From contig VLTN01000043.1 in assembly GCA_008330645.1 (NCBI GenBank), positions 1-64,000 on the forward strand: a stretch of DNA of 64,000 nt, read 5' to 3'. Both the position numbers and the translations under genes were made by a program. This DNA comes from Cafeteria roenbergensis. Taxonomy: Eukaryota; Sar; Bigyra; Bicosoecida; Cafeteriaceae. Positions within the stretch are counted from its first letter, which is position 1. Each line of letters begins with the position of its first letter. Positions 1 through 8,994 of this stretch are shown here, piece by piece. A model generated the notes under the pieces. It was not told the origin of the DNA, ran no database searches, and saw only the letters and a list, made by a program, of their open reading frames with translations.

Positions 1-1602
1 GGACAAGGACTGCGTCGTGGGCAAGGAGGCCGACCTTCATGCCGCCAGGGTGAAGAAGCGCTACCAGCTGGCGCACGTGTGGAGGTCTGACATCGCGGGG
101 GCTGTCGAAGGCTTGGAAGAGCTGCGCGCCGAGATCGAGGAGCTGGCGCTGGAGGCGATGATGGAGCTCGGATCTGACGACGAGTCGTCGGATGACATGG
201 AGGCAACTGCAAACCTGGTGGAGGAGTTCATCAGGGCATGCAAGGGAGCCCGCTGCCTGGCCGCAGCGACAGGGTTCGAGGGCTTCTTGCCCGACACCCT
301 GGGTAAGCTGCCGGGCGAGCTGAAGGCCAAGCTCCGCAAGTGCCTGTACGGCGACGGGGTGACAGCGCGGGCGAACGAGCAGACCGAGGCGCCCTGGCAG
401 CGCAAGATGGTGCTGCACCACGATGACATGCTGCGCATCAAGCACGAGTGCGCCTTCCTGCGCCGGCTGGCCAAGGCGCGCAGGGCCTGCACAGCACGCT
501 GCAGGGCCGAGGCGCTGGCCAAGGGCACGACGGAGAAGCGTGTCGCCAACATCGATGACCCGGCCATGTTCCGCGTCATGAGCGACCTGGTCGCGTTCCG
601 GGAGGCATGCGTGCCGGGAACACACTACTGGCTCCGCAACACGATGATGGGACCCCGCGGGCTCACGGACGAGGAGTTTGCGGTGGTGGAACGCTACCGC
701 ATCGGAGCCTCCGAGGCCGACCACGTGGTGCCGGACGGCGTGTCGATCAACTGCGCGTGCATGCAGCGAGACACCACCGCGAGAGGCACCGTCCACATCG
801 GCGGGGTCTCCGGCGTGGCGCACCACCTGGCGCGTTGCCGCTGCGGCAAGGGCTCCACCATCCGGGCGCACAACGACGTCCGCGACGTCCTGCACGCGGC
901 GGTGCGCTCGGCGGGGCTGCAGTCGGTGGTGGAGCCCTCCAGCTGGCAGGACGGTCAGGCGCGCTTTGGATCCCAGCCGGGGTCCAGCGAGGCCGCGCGC
1001 AAGCGACCGGACCTGCGGGTGCACGTCGACTTCGAGACCACCCGTCTCGTCGACGTGCAGATCACCTCGGCGGTGAGCAAGTCCTACGTGACGCAGGGCC
1101 TGCAGAACATGGACGCCTTTCTCGAGCGCCGTGAGAATGACAAGATGAGGGAGTACAAGAAGAGCTCAGCTACAAAGGACAACATGAGCTCCATTGTGCC
1201 CTTCGTCATCACGACCACGGGACGCATGGGACCGGCGGCCTTCGCCTTCCTCAAGAAGGTGGCGGACACGGCCTTCGGCGACCGGCCGAGGGAGCGTGCG
1301 CGCTGGGCCTTCCGCTGGCTGTCGAGGCTGAACGAGGTCATCGCCAAGGGACTGGCGACCCAGCTGATCGGGCAGACGCAGTACCTGCGACAGCAGGTGG
1401 AGCGTTTGCGGTGAGCAGGGGCGGCTGAGTGGCGACTCGAGGCAGTGTGATGGGAGTGATCTGGGCTTGGGACTTGGGATTGTGGGTTTGGCGCGGTTTG
1501 TGACTCATTGGTGATGGAGTTGCTGGATTGGTGATTGGTGAGTCTGTGAATCGAGTGTGTGGTATGGTTACGCGAGTTTTCGACCCCCCCCAACGATGTT
1601 CA
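1..1602 (+). mobile_element. Non-LTR retroelement copy A, 3' part
   Basis: This is the 3' portion of a non-LTR retrotransposon that enters from the left edge. It holds the end of the ORF (stop at 1412-1414) and a 188-nt 3' UTR. The UTR ends with eight C followed by AACGATGTTCA at 1592-1602, and there is no poly(A). The same UTR and terminus recur in copies B and C, which fixes the 3' boundary. The reverse transcriptase domain would lie upstream of the window and is not seen. Copy A is the least damaged of the three. Confidence 0.85.
2..1414 (+). CDS. Retroelement polyprotein C-terminus (zinc knuckle plus restriction-like endonuclease), 5' partial
   Basis: The frame is open from base 2, so the 5' end is missing; the first internal start-like codon at 17 is GTG and is probably not a real start. 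An N-terminal alpha-helical, Arg/Lys-rich segment is followed at about residues 250-285 by a Cys/His cluster (CACMQ ... HHLARCRC) that resembles the CCHC motif preceding RLE endonucleases. Then comes the typical RLE order: R-x-HN-x-VRDVL, AG-x-x-SVVEP, RPDLRV, and VDVQIT, where the acidic residues of RPDL and VDV fit the PD-(D/E)XK active site. The conserved tail VPFVITTTGRMGPAA and a terminal helix finish the protein. In R2/CRE/NeSL-type elements this domain nicks target DNA to prime reverse transcription. The exact clade cannot be set without the RT domain. Confidence 0.75.
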   Translation, partial: DKDCVVGKEADLHAARVKKRYQLAHVWRSDIAGAVEGLEELRAEIEELALEAMMELGSDDESSDDMEATANLVEEFIRACKGARCLAAATGFEGFLPDTLGKLPGELKAKLRKCLYGDGVTARANEQTEAPWQRKMVLHHDDMLRIKHECAFLRRLAKARRACTARCRAEALAKGTTEKRVANIDDPAMFRVMSDLVAFREACVPGTHYWLRNTMMGPRGLTDEEFAVVERYRIGASEADHVVPDGVSINCACMQRDTTARGTVHIGGVSGVAHHLARCRCGKGSTIRAHNDVRDVLHAAVRSAGLQSVVEPSSWQDGQARFGSQPGSSEAARKRPDLRVHVDFETTRLVDVQITSAVSKSYVTQGLQNMDAFLERRENDKMREYKKSSATKDNMSSIVPFVITTTGRMGPAAFAFLKKVADTAFGDRPRERARWAFRWLSRLNEVIAKGLATQLIGQTQYLRQQVERLR

Positions 1603-1607
1603 TCATC

Positions 1608-1979
1608 CGTCTCGTCGACGTGCATATCACCTCGGCGGTGAGCAAGTCCTATGTGACGTAGGGCCTGCAGAACATGGACGCCTTTCTCGAGCGCCGTGAG
1701 AATGACAAGATGAGGGAGTACAAGAAGAGCTCAGCTACAAAGGACAACTTGAGCTCCATTGTGCCCTTCGTCATCACGACCACGGGACGCATGGGACCGG
1801 CGGCCTTCGCCTTCCTCAAGAAGGTGGCGGACACGGCCTTCGGCGACCGGCCGAGGGAGCGTGCGCGCTGGGCCTTCCGCTGGCTGTCGAGGCTGAACGA
1901 GGTCATCGCCAAGGGACTGGCGACCCAGCTGATCGGGCAGACGCAGTACCTGCGACAGCAGGTGGAGCGTTTGCGGTGA
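1608..1979 (+). pseudogene. Retroelement endonuclease fragment with nonsense codon (copy B)
   Basis: The fragment keeps the last third of the RLE-containing ORF. Relative to copies A and C, a CAG codon has become TAG at 1659-1661, so the frame is broken between SKSYVT and GLQNMDAF. Downstream of this stop the frame is intact to the TGA at 1977-1979 and nearly identical to copy A. It cannot encode a functional endonuclease. Confidence 0.85.
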
Positions 1980-2168
1980 GCAGGGGCGGCTGAGTGGCGA
2001 CTCGAGGCAGTGTGATGGGAGTGATCTGGGACTTGAGACTTGGGATTGTGGGTTTGGCGGGGTTTGTGATTCATCGGTGATGGAGTTGCAGGATTGGTTC
2101 TTGATGAGTCTGTGAATCGAGTGTGTGGTATGGTGACGCGAGTTCTTGACCCCCCCCAACGATGTTCA
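1608..2168 (+). mobile_element. Non-LTR retroelement copy B, 5'-truncated
   Basis: This short copy begins at the equivalent of copy A base 1042 (CCGTCTCGTCGACGTGCA) and ends at the same AACGATGTTCA terminus at 2158-2168. It starts only five bases after copy A ends. The hexamer TCATCC sits both between A and B and just after B, which fits a target-site duplication made when B inserted. Its 3' end is 26 bp beyond the stop of the first ankyrin gene, on the opposite strand. Confidence 0.85.
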
Positions 2169-2193
2169 ATCATCCATAATTTAAACGGCTGCC

Positions 2194-5100
2194 CTAGATT
2201 TCGATCATTCCCAGGGTACAAGCCCAGCGCGTCAAGTGGCGGCGGCGATGCCATCGCTGGAGCCGCTCGGCACTGCGAAGCACTTCGGCGCACGCACCGC
2301 TCGTGCAAAGGGCCAGCGCGTTCTTGCCAGTCTGCAGTCGAATTCCCGAGTTCGTTGGCCAAGCAAAAGCAATCGAGTCTTTCGCCAAGGTATGCATCAT
2401 GAACGGCGATCTCTTGGGGCCAGGACTCAAGTTTGACAAGTGCTAGTTCATTGCAACCGATGGGCTCGTCACCGGCACTCCAGGGACATGGCAAGCTGAG
2501 CAGTGTCTGCAATATCACATTGTTCGTGGCCTCCAGGTCGGCGCCACGGTCCAGCAGCAGCTCCACCGTGTCCGTGTGGCCACGCCATGCAGCACGAACT
2601 AGCGCCGTACGACCATACTGCGACGTCGCAGGCCCGCACGTCACCGTACCTCGTCGCGCCATCGCTCCCACACCAACGGCCCCCCCACGCCAGCGCCACC
2701 TCACACGCCGGCCCGCCACAGGAGCACCGCGCCCCGACGCATCATCGCCGTCGCCACGCCGCCCGGCCCGCCCGCCCGCGACGCCCGGCCCGGCCCGTCG
2801 CGCAGCAACACACGGCCACCGCACTCACTCTGTCCTTGGCCTGCAGGTCGGCGCCACGGTCCAGCAGCAGCTCCACCGTGTCCGTGTGGCCACGCCATGC
2901 AGCACGAACTAGCGCCGTACGACCATACTGCGACGTCGCAGGCCCGCACGTCACCGTACCTCGTCGCGCCATCGCTCCCACACCAACGGCCCCCCCACGC
3001 CAGCGCCACCTCACACGCCGGCCCGCCACAGGAGCACGATGCCCCGACGCATCATCGCCATCGCCGCTCCCCGGCTCGACCGCCCGTGACGCCCGGCGCG
3101 GCCTGTCGCGCAGCAACACACGGCCACCGCACTCACTCTGTCCTTGGCCTGCAGGTCGGCGCCGCAGTCCAGCAGGAGCTCCACCGTGTCCGTGTGGCCT
3201 TCAGATGCAGCCCAAACTGGCGCCGTACGACCATACTGCGACGTCGCAGGCCCGCACGTCACCGTACCTCGTCGCGCCATCGCTCCCACACCAACGGCCC
3301 CCCCACGCCAGCGCCACCTCACACGCCGGCCCGCAGCAGGAGCACGACGCCCCGACGCGTCACCGCCATCGCCGCGCTCCCCGGTCCGCCCGTGACGCCC
3401 GGCGCGGCCTGTCGCGCGGCAACACACGGCCGCCGCACTCACGCCGTTCTGGGCCTCCAGGTCGGCGCCACGGTCCAGCAGCAGCTCCACCGTGTCCTTG
3501 TGGCCTCGTGCTGCAGCCCGAACAAGTGCCGTAGCGCCATACTGCGACGTCGCAGGCCCGCACGTCACCGTACCTCGTCGCGCCATCGCTCCCACACCAA
3601 CCGCCCCCCCATGCCAGCGCCACCTCACACGCCGGCCCGCCATAGGAGCACGATGCCCCGACGCATCATCGCCATCGCCGCTCCCCGGCTCGACCGCCCG
3701 TGACGCCCGGCGCGGCCTGTCGCGCAGCAACACACGGCCACCGCACTCACTCTGTCCTTGGCCTGCAGGTCGGCGCCGCAGTCCAGCAGGAGCTCCACCG
3801 TGTCCGTGTGGCCTTCAGATGCAGCCCAAACTGGCGCCGTACGACCATACTGCGACGTCGCAGGCCCGCACGTCACCGTACCTCGTCGCGCCATCGCTCC
3901 CACACCAACGGCCCCCCCATGCCAGCGCCACCTCACACGCCGGCCCGCCACAGGAGCACGATGCCCCGCCGCATCATCGCCATCGCCGCTCCCCGGCTCG
4001 ACCGCCCGTGACGCCCGGCGCGGCCTGTCGCGCAGCAACACACGGCCACCGCACTCACTCTGTCCTTGGCCTGCAGGTCGGCGCCACGGTCCAGCAGCAG
4101 CTCCACCGTGTCCGTGTGGCCACGCCATGCAGCACGAACTAGCGCCGTAGCACCATACTGCGACGTCGCAGGCCCGCACGTCACCGTACCTCGTCGCGCC
4201 ATCGCTCCCACACCAACGGCCCCCCCATGCCAGCGCCACCTCACACGCCGGCCCGCCACAGGAGCACGATGCCCCGACGCATCATCGCCATCGCCGCTCC
4301 CCGGCTCGACCGCCCGTGACGCCCGGCGCGGCCTGTCGCGCAGCAACACACGGCCACCGCACTCACTCTGTCCTTGGCCTCCAGGTCGGCGCCACGGTCC
4401 AGCAGCAGCTCCACCGTGTCCGTGTGGCCACGCCATGCAGCACGAACTAGCGCCGTACGACCATACTGCGACGTCGCAGGCCCGCACGTCACCGTACCTC
4501 GTCGCGCCATCGCTCCCACACCAACGGCCCCCCCACGCCAGCGCCACCTCACACGCCGGCCCGCCACAGGAGCACGATGCCCCGACGCATCATCGCCATC
4601 GCCGCTCCCCGGCTCGACCGCCCGTGACGCCCGGCGCGGCCTGTCGCGCAGCAACACACGGCCACCGCACTCACTCTGTCCTTGGCCTGCAGGTCGGCGC
4701 CACGGTCCAGCAGCAGCTCCACCGTGTCCGTGTGGCCACGCCATGCAGCACGAACTAGCGCCGTAGCGCCATACTGCGACGTCGCAGGCCCGCACGTCAC
4801 CGTACCTCGTCGCGCCATCGCTCCCACACCAACGGCCCCCCCATGCCAGCGCCACCTCACACGCCGGCCCGCCACAGGAGCACGATGCCCCGACGCATCA
4901 TCGCCATCGCCGCTCCCCGGCTCGACCGCCCGTGACGCCCGGCGCGGCCTGTCGCGCAGCAACACACGGCCACCGCACTCACTCTGTCCTTGGCCTCCAG
5001 GTCGGCGCCGCAGTCCAGCAGGAGCTCCACCGTGTCCGTGTGGCCACGCCATGCAGCACGAACTAGCGCCGTAGCACCATACTGCGACGTCGCAGGCCCG

Positions 5101-5788
5101 CACGTCACCGTACCTCGTCGCGCCATTGCTCCCACACCAACGGCCCCCCCACGCCAGCGCCACCTCACACGCCGGCCCGCCACAGGAGCACGATGCCCCG
5201 ACGCATCATCGCCATCGCCGCTCCCCGGCTCGACCGCCCGTGACGCCCGGCGCGGCCTGTCGCGCAGCAACACACGGCCACCGCACTCACTCTGTCCTTG
5301 GCCTCCGGGTCGGCGCCGCAGTCCAGCAGGAGCTCCACCGTGTCCGTGTGGCCTTCAGATGCAGCCCAAACTAGCGCCGTAGCACCATCCTGCGACGTCG
5401 CGAGCCCTCAACAACCACAACCCACACGGCTTGCGACTGGCGCAGCCTCACGCTAGCCACCCAGCGGCACCCAGCACGCCTTGCCACCGCCTCGATCGCC
5501 ATCACGTTTTTCAATCACTGTCGCAGGCCCTCACGTTTTCCCGCGCAGGCCGTGGCGCAGTAGCCCGGCTGGTGAAAGAAAGACACCTGGCTAGTTCTAT
5601 CACGATCCATGCCCCCGACAGCGAGCGGGAAGCGTGCCTACAGTCTCAGGGCTCACGACAGCAGCGTTTTTCCAATTCACCGGCGCGCCCTCATCGAGCA
5701 GCTTGCATGCCTGGGCGGTGTGCCCGGCCTTCGCCACCTCCCAGAGCTCGCTTGCCATTGCACTTTCATCCATAGCAGGGGTGGACAT
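2194..5788 (-). CDS. Ankyrin-repeat protein 1 (12 exons, about 419 aa)
   Basis: Rebuilt as 12 phase-0 exons. Exon 1 is 5657-5788 (ATG at 5786-5788; 44 codons beginning MSTPAMDESA). Ten 99-nt ankyrin exons follow: 5291-5389, 4983-5081, 4675-4773, 4367-4465, 4059-4157, 3751-3849, 3443-3541, 3137-3235, 2829-2927 and 2519-2617. The C-terminal cap exon is 2194-2331 (stop TAG at 2194-2196). Each middle exon encodes one 33-residue repeat (YG-x-TALVRAA-x-x-GHTDTVELLLD-x-GAD-x-x-AK). Donors are mostly GTGAGT and acceptors GCAG; the last donor, GTGATA, is weaker. The first exon (SELWEVAKAGHTAQACKLLDEGAP) is itself ankyrin-like. Start and cap match the paralog at 6704-8994. The product is probably a soluble protein-binding scaffold; the partner is unknown. 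Retroelement copy C lies about 125 bp upstream. Confidence 0.8.
2519..5389 (-). repeat. Tandem array of exon-plus-intron units of about 308 bp (10 copies)
   Basis: Ten 99-nt ankyrin exons are spaced at 308 bp (one interval 310, one 306), and the separating introns of 207-211 nt are nearly identical to each other as well. The repeated unit is therefore exon plus intron, not exon alone. Exon differences are confined to a few codons (AAWRG/AASEG/AAARG, DRG/DCG, LEAK/LQAK), and the SEG-DCG combination recurs in three units. This indicates recent unequal exchange or gene conversion. Confidence 0.9.
5390..5656 (-). other. Intron 1 of ankyrin gene 1
   Basis: This 267-nt intron runs from a GTGAGC donor (5651-5656) to a GCAG acceptor ending at 5390. 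It joins the leader exon to the first ankyrin exon in phase 0. The matching intron of the paralog is 274 nt (8589-8862). No coding potential is recognised in it. Confidence 0.7.
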
Positions 5789-5913
5789 GCTGTCAGATGT
5801 GCGGGGTGGCGCGCGAGCGCTGGTGGGGAGCTGTGGACCAAGCAGGCATTGCTGCAGAGCCCGCCGGCCACAATGTTCGCTTGAACTCAAGGCCCGGAGT
5901 TCCAGGAGGCGCA

Positions 5914-6452
5914 ACGTCCGCGACGTCCTGCACGCGGCGGTGCGCTCGGCGGGGCTGCAGTCGGTGGTGGAGCCCTCCAGCTGGCAGGACGGGCAGGCGC
6001 GCTTCGGATCCCAGCCGGGGTCCAGCGAGGCCGCGCGCAAGCGACCGGACCTGCGGGTGCACGTCGACTTCGAGACCACCCGTCTCGTCGACGTGCAGAT
6101 CACCTCGGCGGTGAGCAAGTCCTACGTGACGCAGGGCCTGCACAGCATGGACGCCTTTCTCGAGCGCCGTGAGAAGGACAAGATGGGGGAGTACCAGAAG
6201 AGCTCAGCTACAAAGGACAACATGAGCTCCATTGTGCCCTTCGTCGTCACGACCACGGGACGCATGGGACCGGCGGCCTTCGCCTTCCTCAAGAAGGTGG
6301 CGGACACGGCCTTCGGCGACCGGCCGAGGGAGCGTGCGCGCTGGGCCTTCCGCTGGCTGTCGAGGCTGAACGAGGTCATCGCCAAGGGACTGGCGACCCA
6401 GCTGATCGGGCAGACGCAGTACCTGCGACAGCAGGTGGAGCGTATGCGGTGA
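5914..6452 (+). pseudogene. Retroelement endonuclease domain fragment (copy C)
   Basis: This fragment carries the RLE core from VRDVL to the terminal helix with the frame open to TGA at 6450-6452. It differs from copy A by a few substitutions (HSMDAF for QNMDAF, REKDKMGEYQ for RENDKMREYK, a final MR for LR). It lacks the zinc knuckle and the upstream RT, so it is a dead 5'-truncated copy even though the visible frame is undamaged. The apparent ORF extending upstream to 5634 is host sequence read in the same frame. Confidence 0.8.
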
Positions 6453-6641
6453 GCAGGGGCGGCTGAGTGGCGACTCGAGGCAGTGTGATGGCAGGGATCT
6501 GGGATTTGAGACTTGGGATTGTGGGTTTGGCGCGGTTTGTGATTCATCGGTGATGGAATTGCTGGATTGGTGATTGGTGAGTCTGTGAATCGAGTGTGTG
6601 GTATGGTTACGCGAGTTTTCGACCCCCCCCAACGATGTTCA
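5914..6641 (+). mobile_element. Non-LTR retroelement copy C, 5'-truncated
   Basis: Homology to copy A starts at about 5914 (copy A base 877) and runs to the shared AACGATGTTCA terminus at 6631-6641. It fills the space between the two ankyrin genes: its 5' junction is about 125 bp upstream of the ankyrin gene 1 ATG and its 3' end is 63 bp from the ankyrin gene 2 stop. No clear target-site duplication was found by eye. Confidence 0.85.
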
Positions 6642-6703
6642 AAGCACAAGATTTCCATCACAGACACACAACGATGGAAAAGCCAAAATATAAAATCCCC
6701 GCA

Positions 6704-8994
6704 TCAGTGCGCCCACATTGCAAGAATATTGCGGCGGTGCCATCGCTGGAGCCGCTCGGAACTGCGCAGCACTTCGGTGCAGCGAGCTCTCGTGCACAGG
6801 ACCAGCGCGTCGCTGCCAGCCTGCACTCAAAGCACAAACGTGACGGTAAAAGCAATTGCGATCGAGCCATTCGCAACGGCAAGCCTCATGCACAGCGACC
6901 GTTTGAGGCCGCTGCTAAAAGCCTCCATGCTCTGCCTCCGCCGCAACCGATGCGATGGGTGCCACCGAGCACCGGGGGTTTTGCAAGACAAGCAGCTTTT
7001 GTTGTTTCACAGCGTTCTTGGCCTCGACGTCGGCGCCGCGATCCAGCAGCAGCTTCACGGCTTCCACGTGACCCTTCGTAGCCGCAGCGATCAGGGCCGT
7101 AGCGCCAAACTGCGCGGACATGTGCTCACGTCTCATCGCACTCCGTCGCACCCTCAATCCCCTCCCGACATCCACACTCCAGCGCCGCCTCCCGCCCCCG
7201 CCGGCACACGACACGAGCACGATGACCCGACGCCGCCTTGCCGTCGCGGCCCCCGGCCCGCTCGCGACGCCCGCCGCGGTCCCGTGGCGCATCATAGAGA
7301 CCGTCGCCAAACTCACGCGGTTTTTGGCCTCCAGGTCGGCGCCGCGATCCAGCAGAAGCTCCACCATGTCCGTGTGGCCCCCGGCTGCAGCCCGAACAAG
7401 CGCCGTGTTGCCATTCTGCAAGGTCGCATGCCCGCATGTCACAGCACGTTTACCCACCAGTGCCACCCTCACGACATCCCCCAAACAACGTGCCGACACA
7501 CCATCGCCATCCCACCCCCCGGCCCGCCCGCGACGCCCGCTGTGGTCCCACCGCGCAGTACACGCTAGAGCCGCATTCACTCGGTCCTTGGCCTCCAAAC
7601 TGGCGCCGCGGTCCAGCAGAAGCTCCACCATTTCCTTGCACCCACACCTTAGGGCTCCAATAAGCACCGTGGAGCCATGCTGCGACGTCGTATGCCCACG
7701 TGTCACCCCACGCTGTGCCGCGTCATCGATCCCCTCCCGACATCCACACACCGGCGCTGCCTCCCGCCCCCGCACACAACATGTGCGCGACGCACCATCG
7801 CAACCGCCGCGCCGCCCGGCCCGCCCGTGACGCCCGGCGCGGCCCGTCGCGCAGCACACACACCGTCGCCGCGCTCACGCGGTTCTTGGCCTCCAGGTTG
7901 GCGCCGCTGTCCGCCAGCAGCTCCACCATTTCCTTGTACCCACATCGTACAGCCCCAATAAGCGCCGTATCGCCATGCTGCGACGTCGCATGCCCACGTG
8001 TCACCACATGTTGCGTCGCGCCCTCAATCCCCTCCCGACATCCACACACCGGCGCTGCCTCCCGCCCCCGCACACAACGTGTGCTCGACGCCCCAACGCC
8101 GCATCGCCATCGCGCCCCCCGGCCCGCCCGCGACGCCCGCCGCGGTCCCGTGGCGCAGCGCACACACCGTCGCCACACCTACAAGACTCCTGGCCTCCAA
8201 GTCGGCGCCGCGGTCCGCCAGCAGCTCCACCATGTCCTTGTGGCCTCCGGCTGCAGCCCGAACAAGCGCCGTCGAGCCATACTGCGAGGTCGCACGCTCG
8301 CATGTCGTAACGCGCAGCATCACACCGCCGATCCCCTCCCGACATCCCCACTCCAGCGCCCCCTCCCGCCCCGCCGGCACACGACACGAGCACGACGCCT
8401 CGACGCCGCCTCGCCGTCGCGGCCCCCGGCCCGCCTGCGACGCCCGCCGCGGTCCCGTGGCGCAGCACACACACCGTCGCTGCACCCACGTGGTCTTTGG
8501 CCTCCAGGTCGGCGCCGCGGTCCAGCAGAAGCTCCACCGTGTCCGTGTGGCCTCCGGCTGCAGCCCGAACAAGCGCCGTGTCGTCGTCCTGCGACGTCGC
8601 ATGCCCGCATGTCACCACACGCAGCATCACACCATCGATTCCCTCCCGACATCTCGCCAACAGCGCCCCTTCCCTCGCCGGTCCAAGTCCTTAGATTGTT
8701 GTGCGCTGGTCTCTGCGTCTGCCGCCCGCGGCCCACAAGTGGTGGCTGGCGCGGTCCCTGGCACAGGCCTCCAGCCCCAGTCACGCTGATCAAGGACACG
8801 CGTTCTCCTCCTCAGCAGGCACGGCGACTTGGGAGCACCACGCCGTGACGCCAAACACTCACGGCCGCGGCGTGTTTCCAGTCACACGGCGCCCCCGCAT
8901 CGAGCAGCCTCCTTGCTTCGGCAGTGGCCCCCTCATTCGCCGCCTCCCAAAGGGCAGCGCCCATCGCGTCCACGTTCACTGCAGGGGCGGCCAT
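6704..8994 (-). CDS. Ankyrin-repeat protein 2 (8 exons, about 280 aa), paralog of gene 1
   Basis: Rebuilt as eight phase-0 exons. Exon 1 is 8863-8994 (ATG 8992-8994, 44 codons, MAAPAVNVDAMGAALWEAAN). Six 99-nt ankyrin exons follow: 8490-8588, 8183-8281, 7879-7977, 7581-7679, 7317-7415 and 7011-7109. The C-terminal cap exon is 6704-6820 (stop TGA). Donors are GTGAGT/GTGAGC with GTGAAT, GTAGGT, GTGGGT and GTGAAA variants; acceptors are CAG. Repeats read TALVRAAAGGHTDMVELLLD-x-GADLEAK. The first exon has the same length (44 codons) and layout as in gene 1, and the cap shares LCT-x4-EVLRS-x-ERLQRWHRR. The repeats are more diverged than in gene 1. The frame is open upstream of the chosen ATG to 9153, so a longer N-terminus is possible. 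The partner is unknown. Confidence 0.8.

Noticed and set aside
2194-2824. Read-through of the last ankyrin exon into EATNNVILQTLL and beyond as coding
   Set aside because: Comparison with gene 2 shows conservation only after a CAG acceptor and in another frame, so the intervening part is an intron.
2503-5382. Long plus-strand open frames (up to 343 codons) rich in Pro/Arg/His over the ankyrin array
   Set aside because: They are antisense shadows of the repeated ankyrin module; the minus strand gives recognisable repeats with splice sites.
5634-6452. 272-codon plus-strand ORF as an intact gene
   Set aside because: It fuses antisense ankyrin exon 1 sequence to retroelement copy C by chance; only the copy C part has homology.
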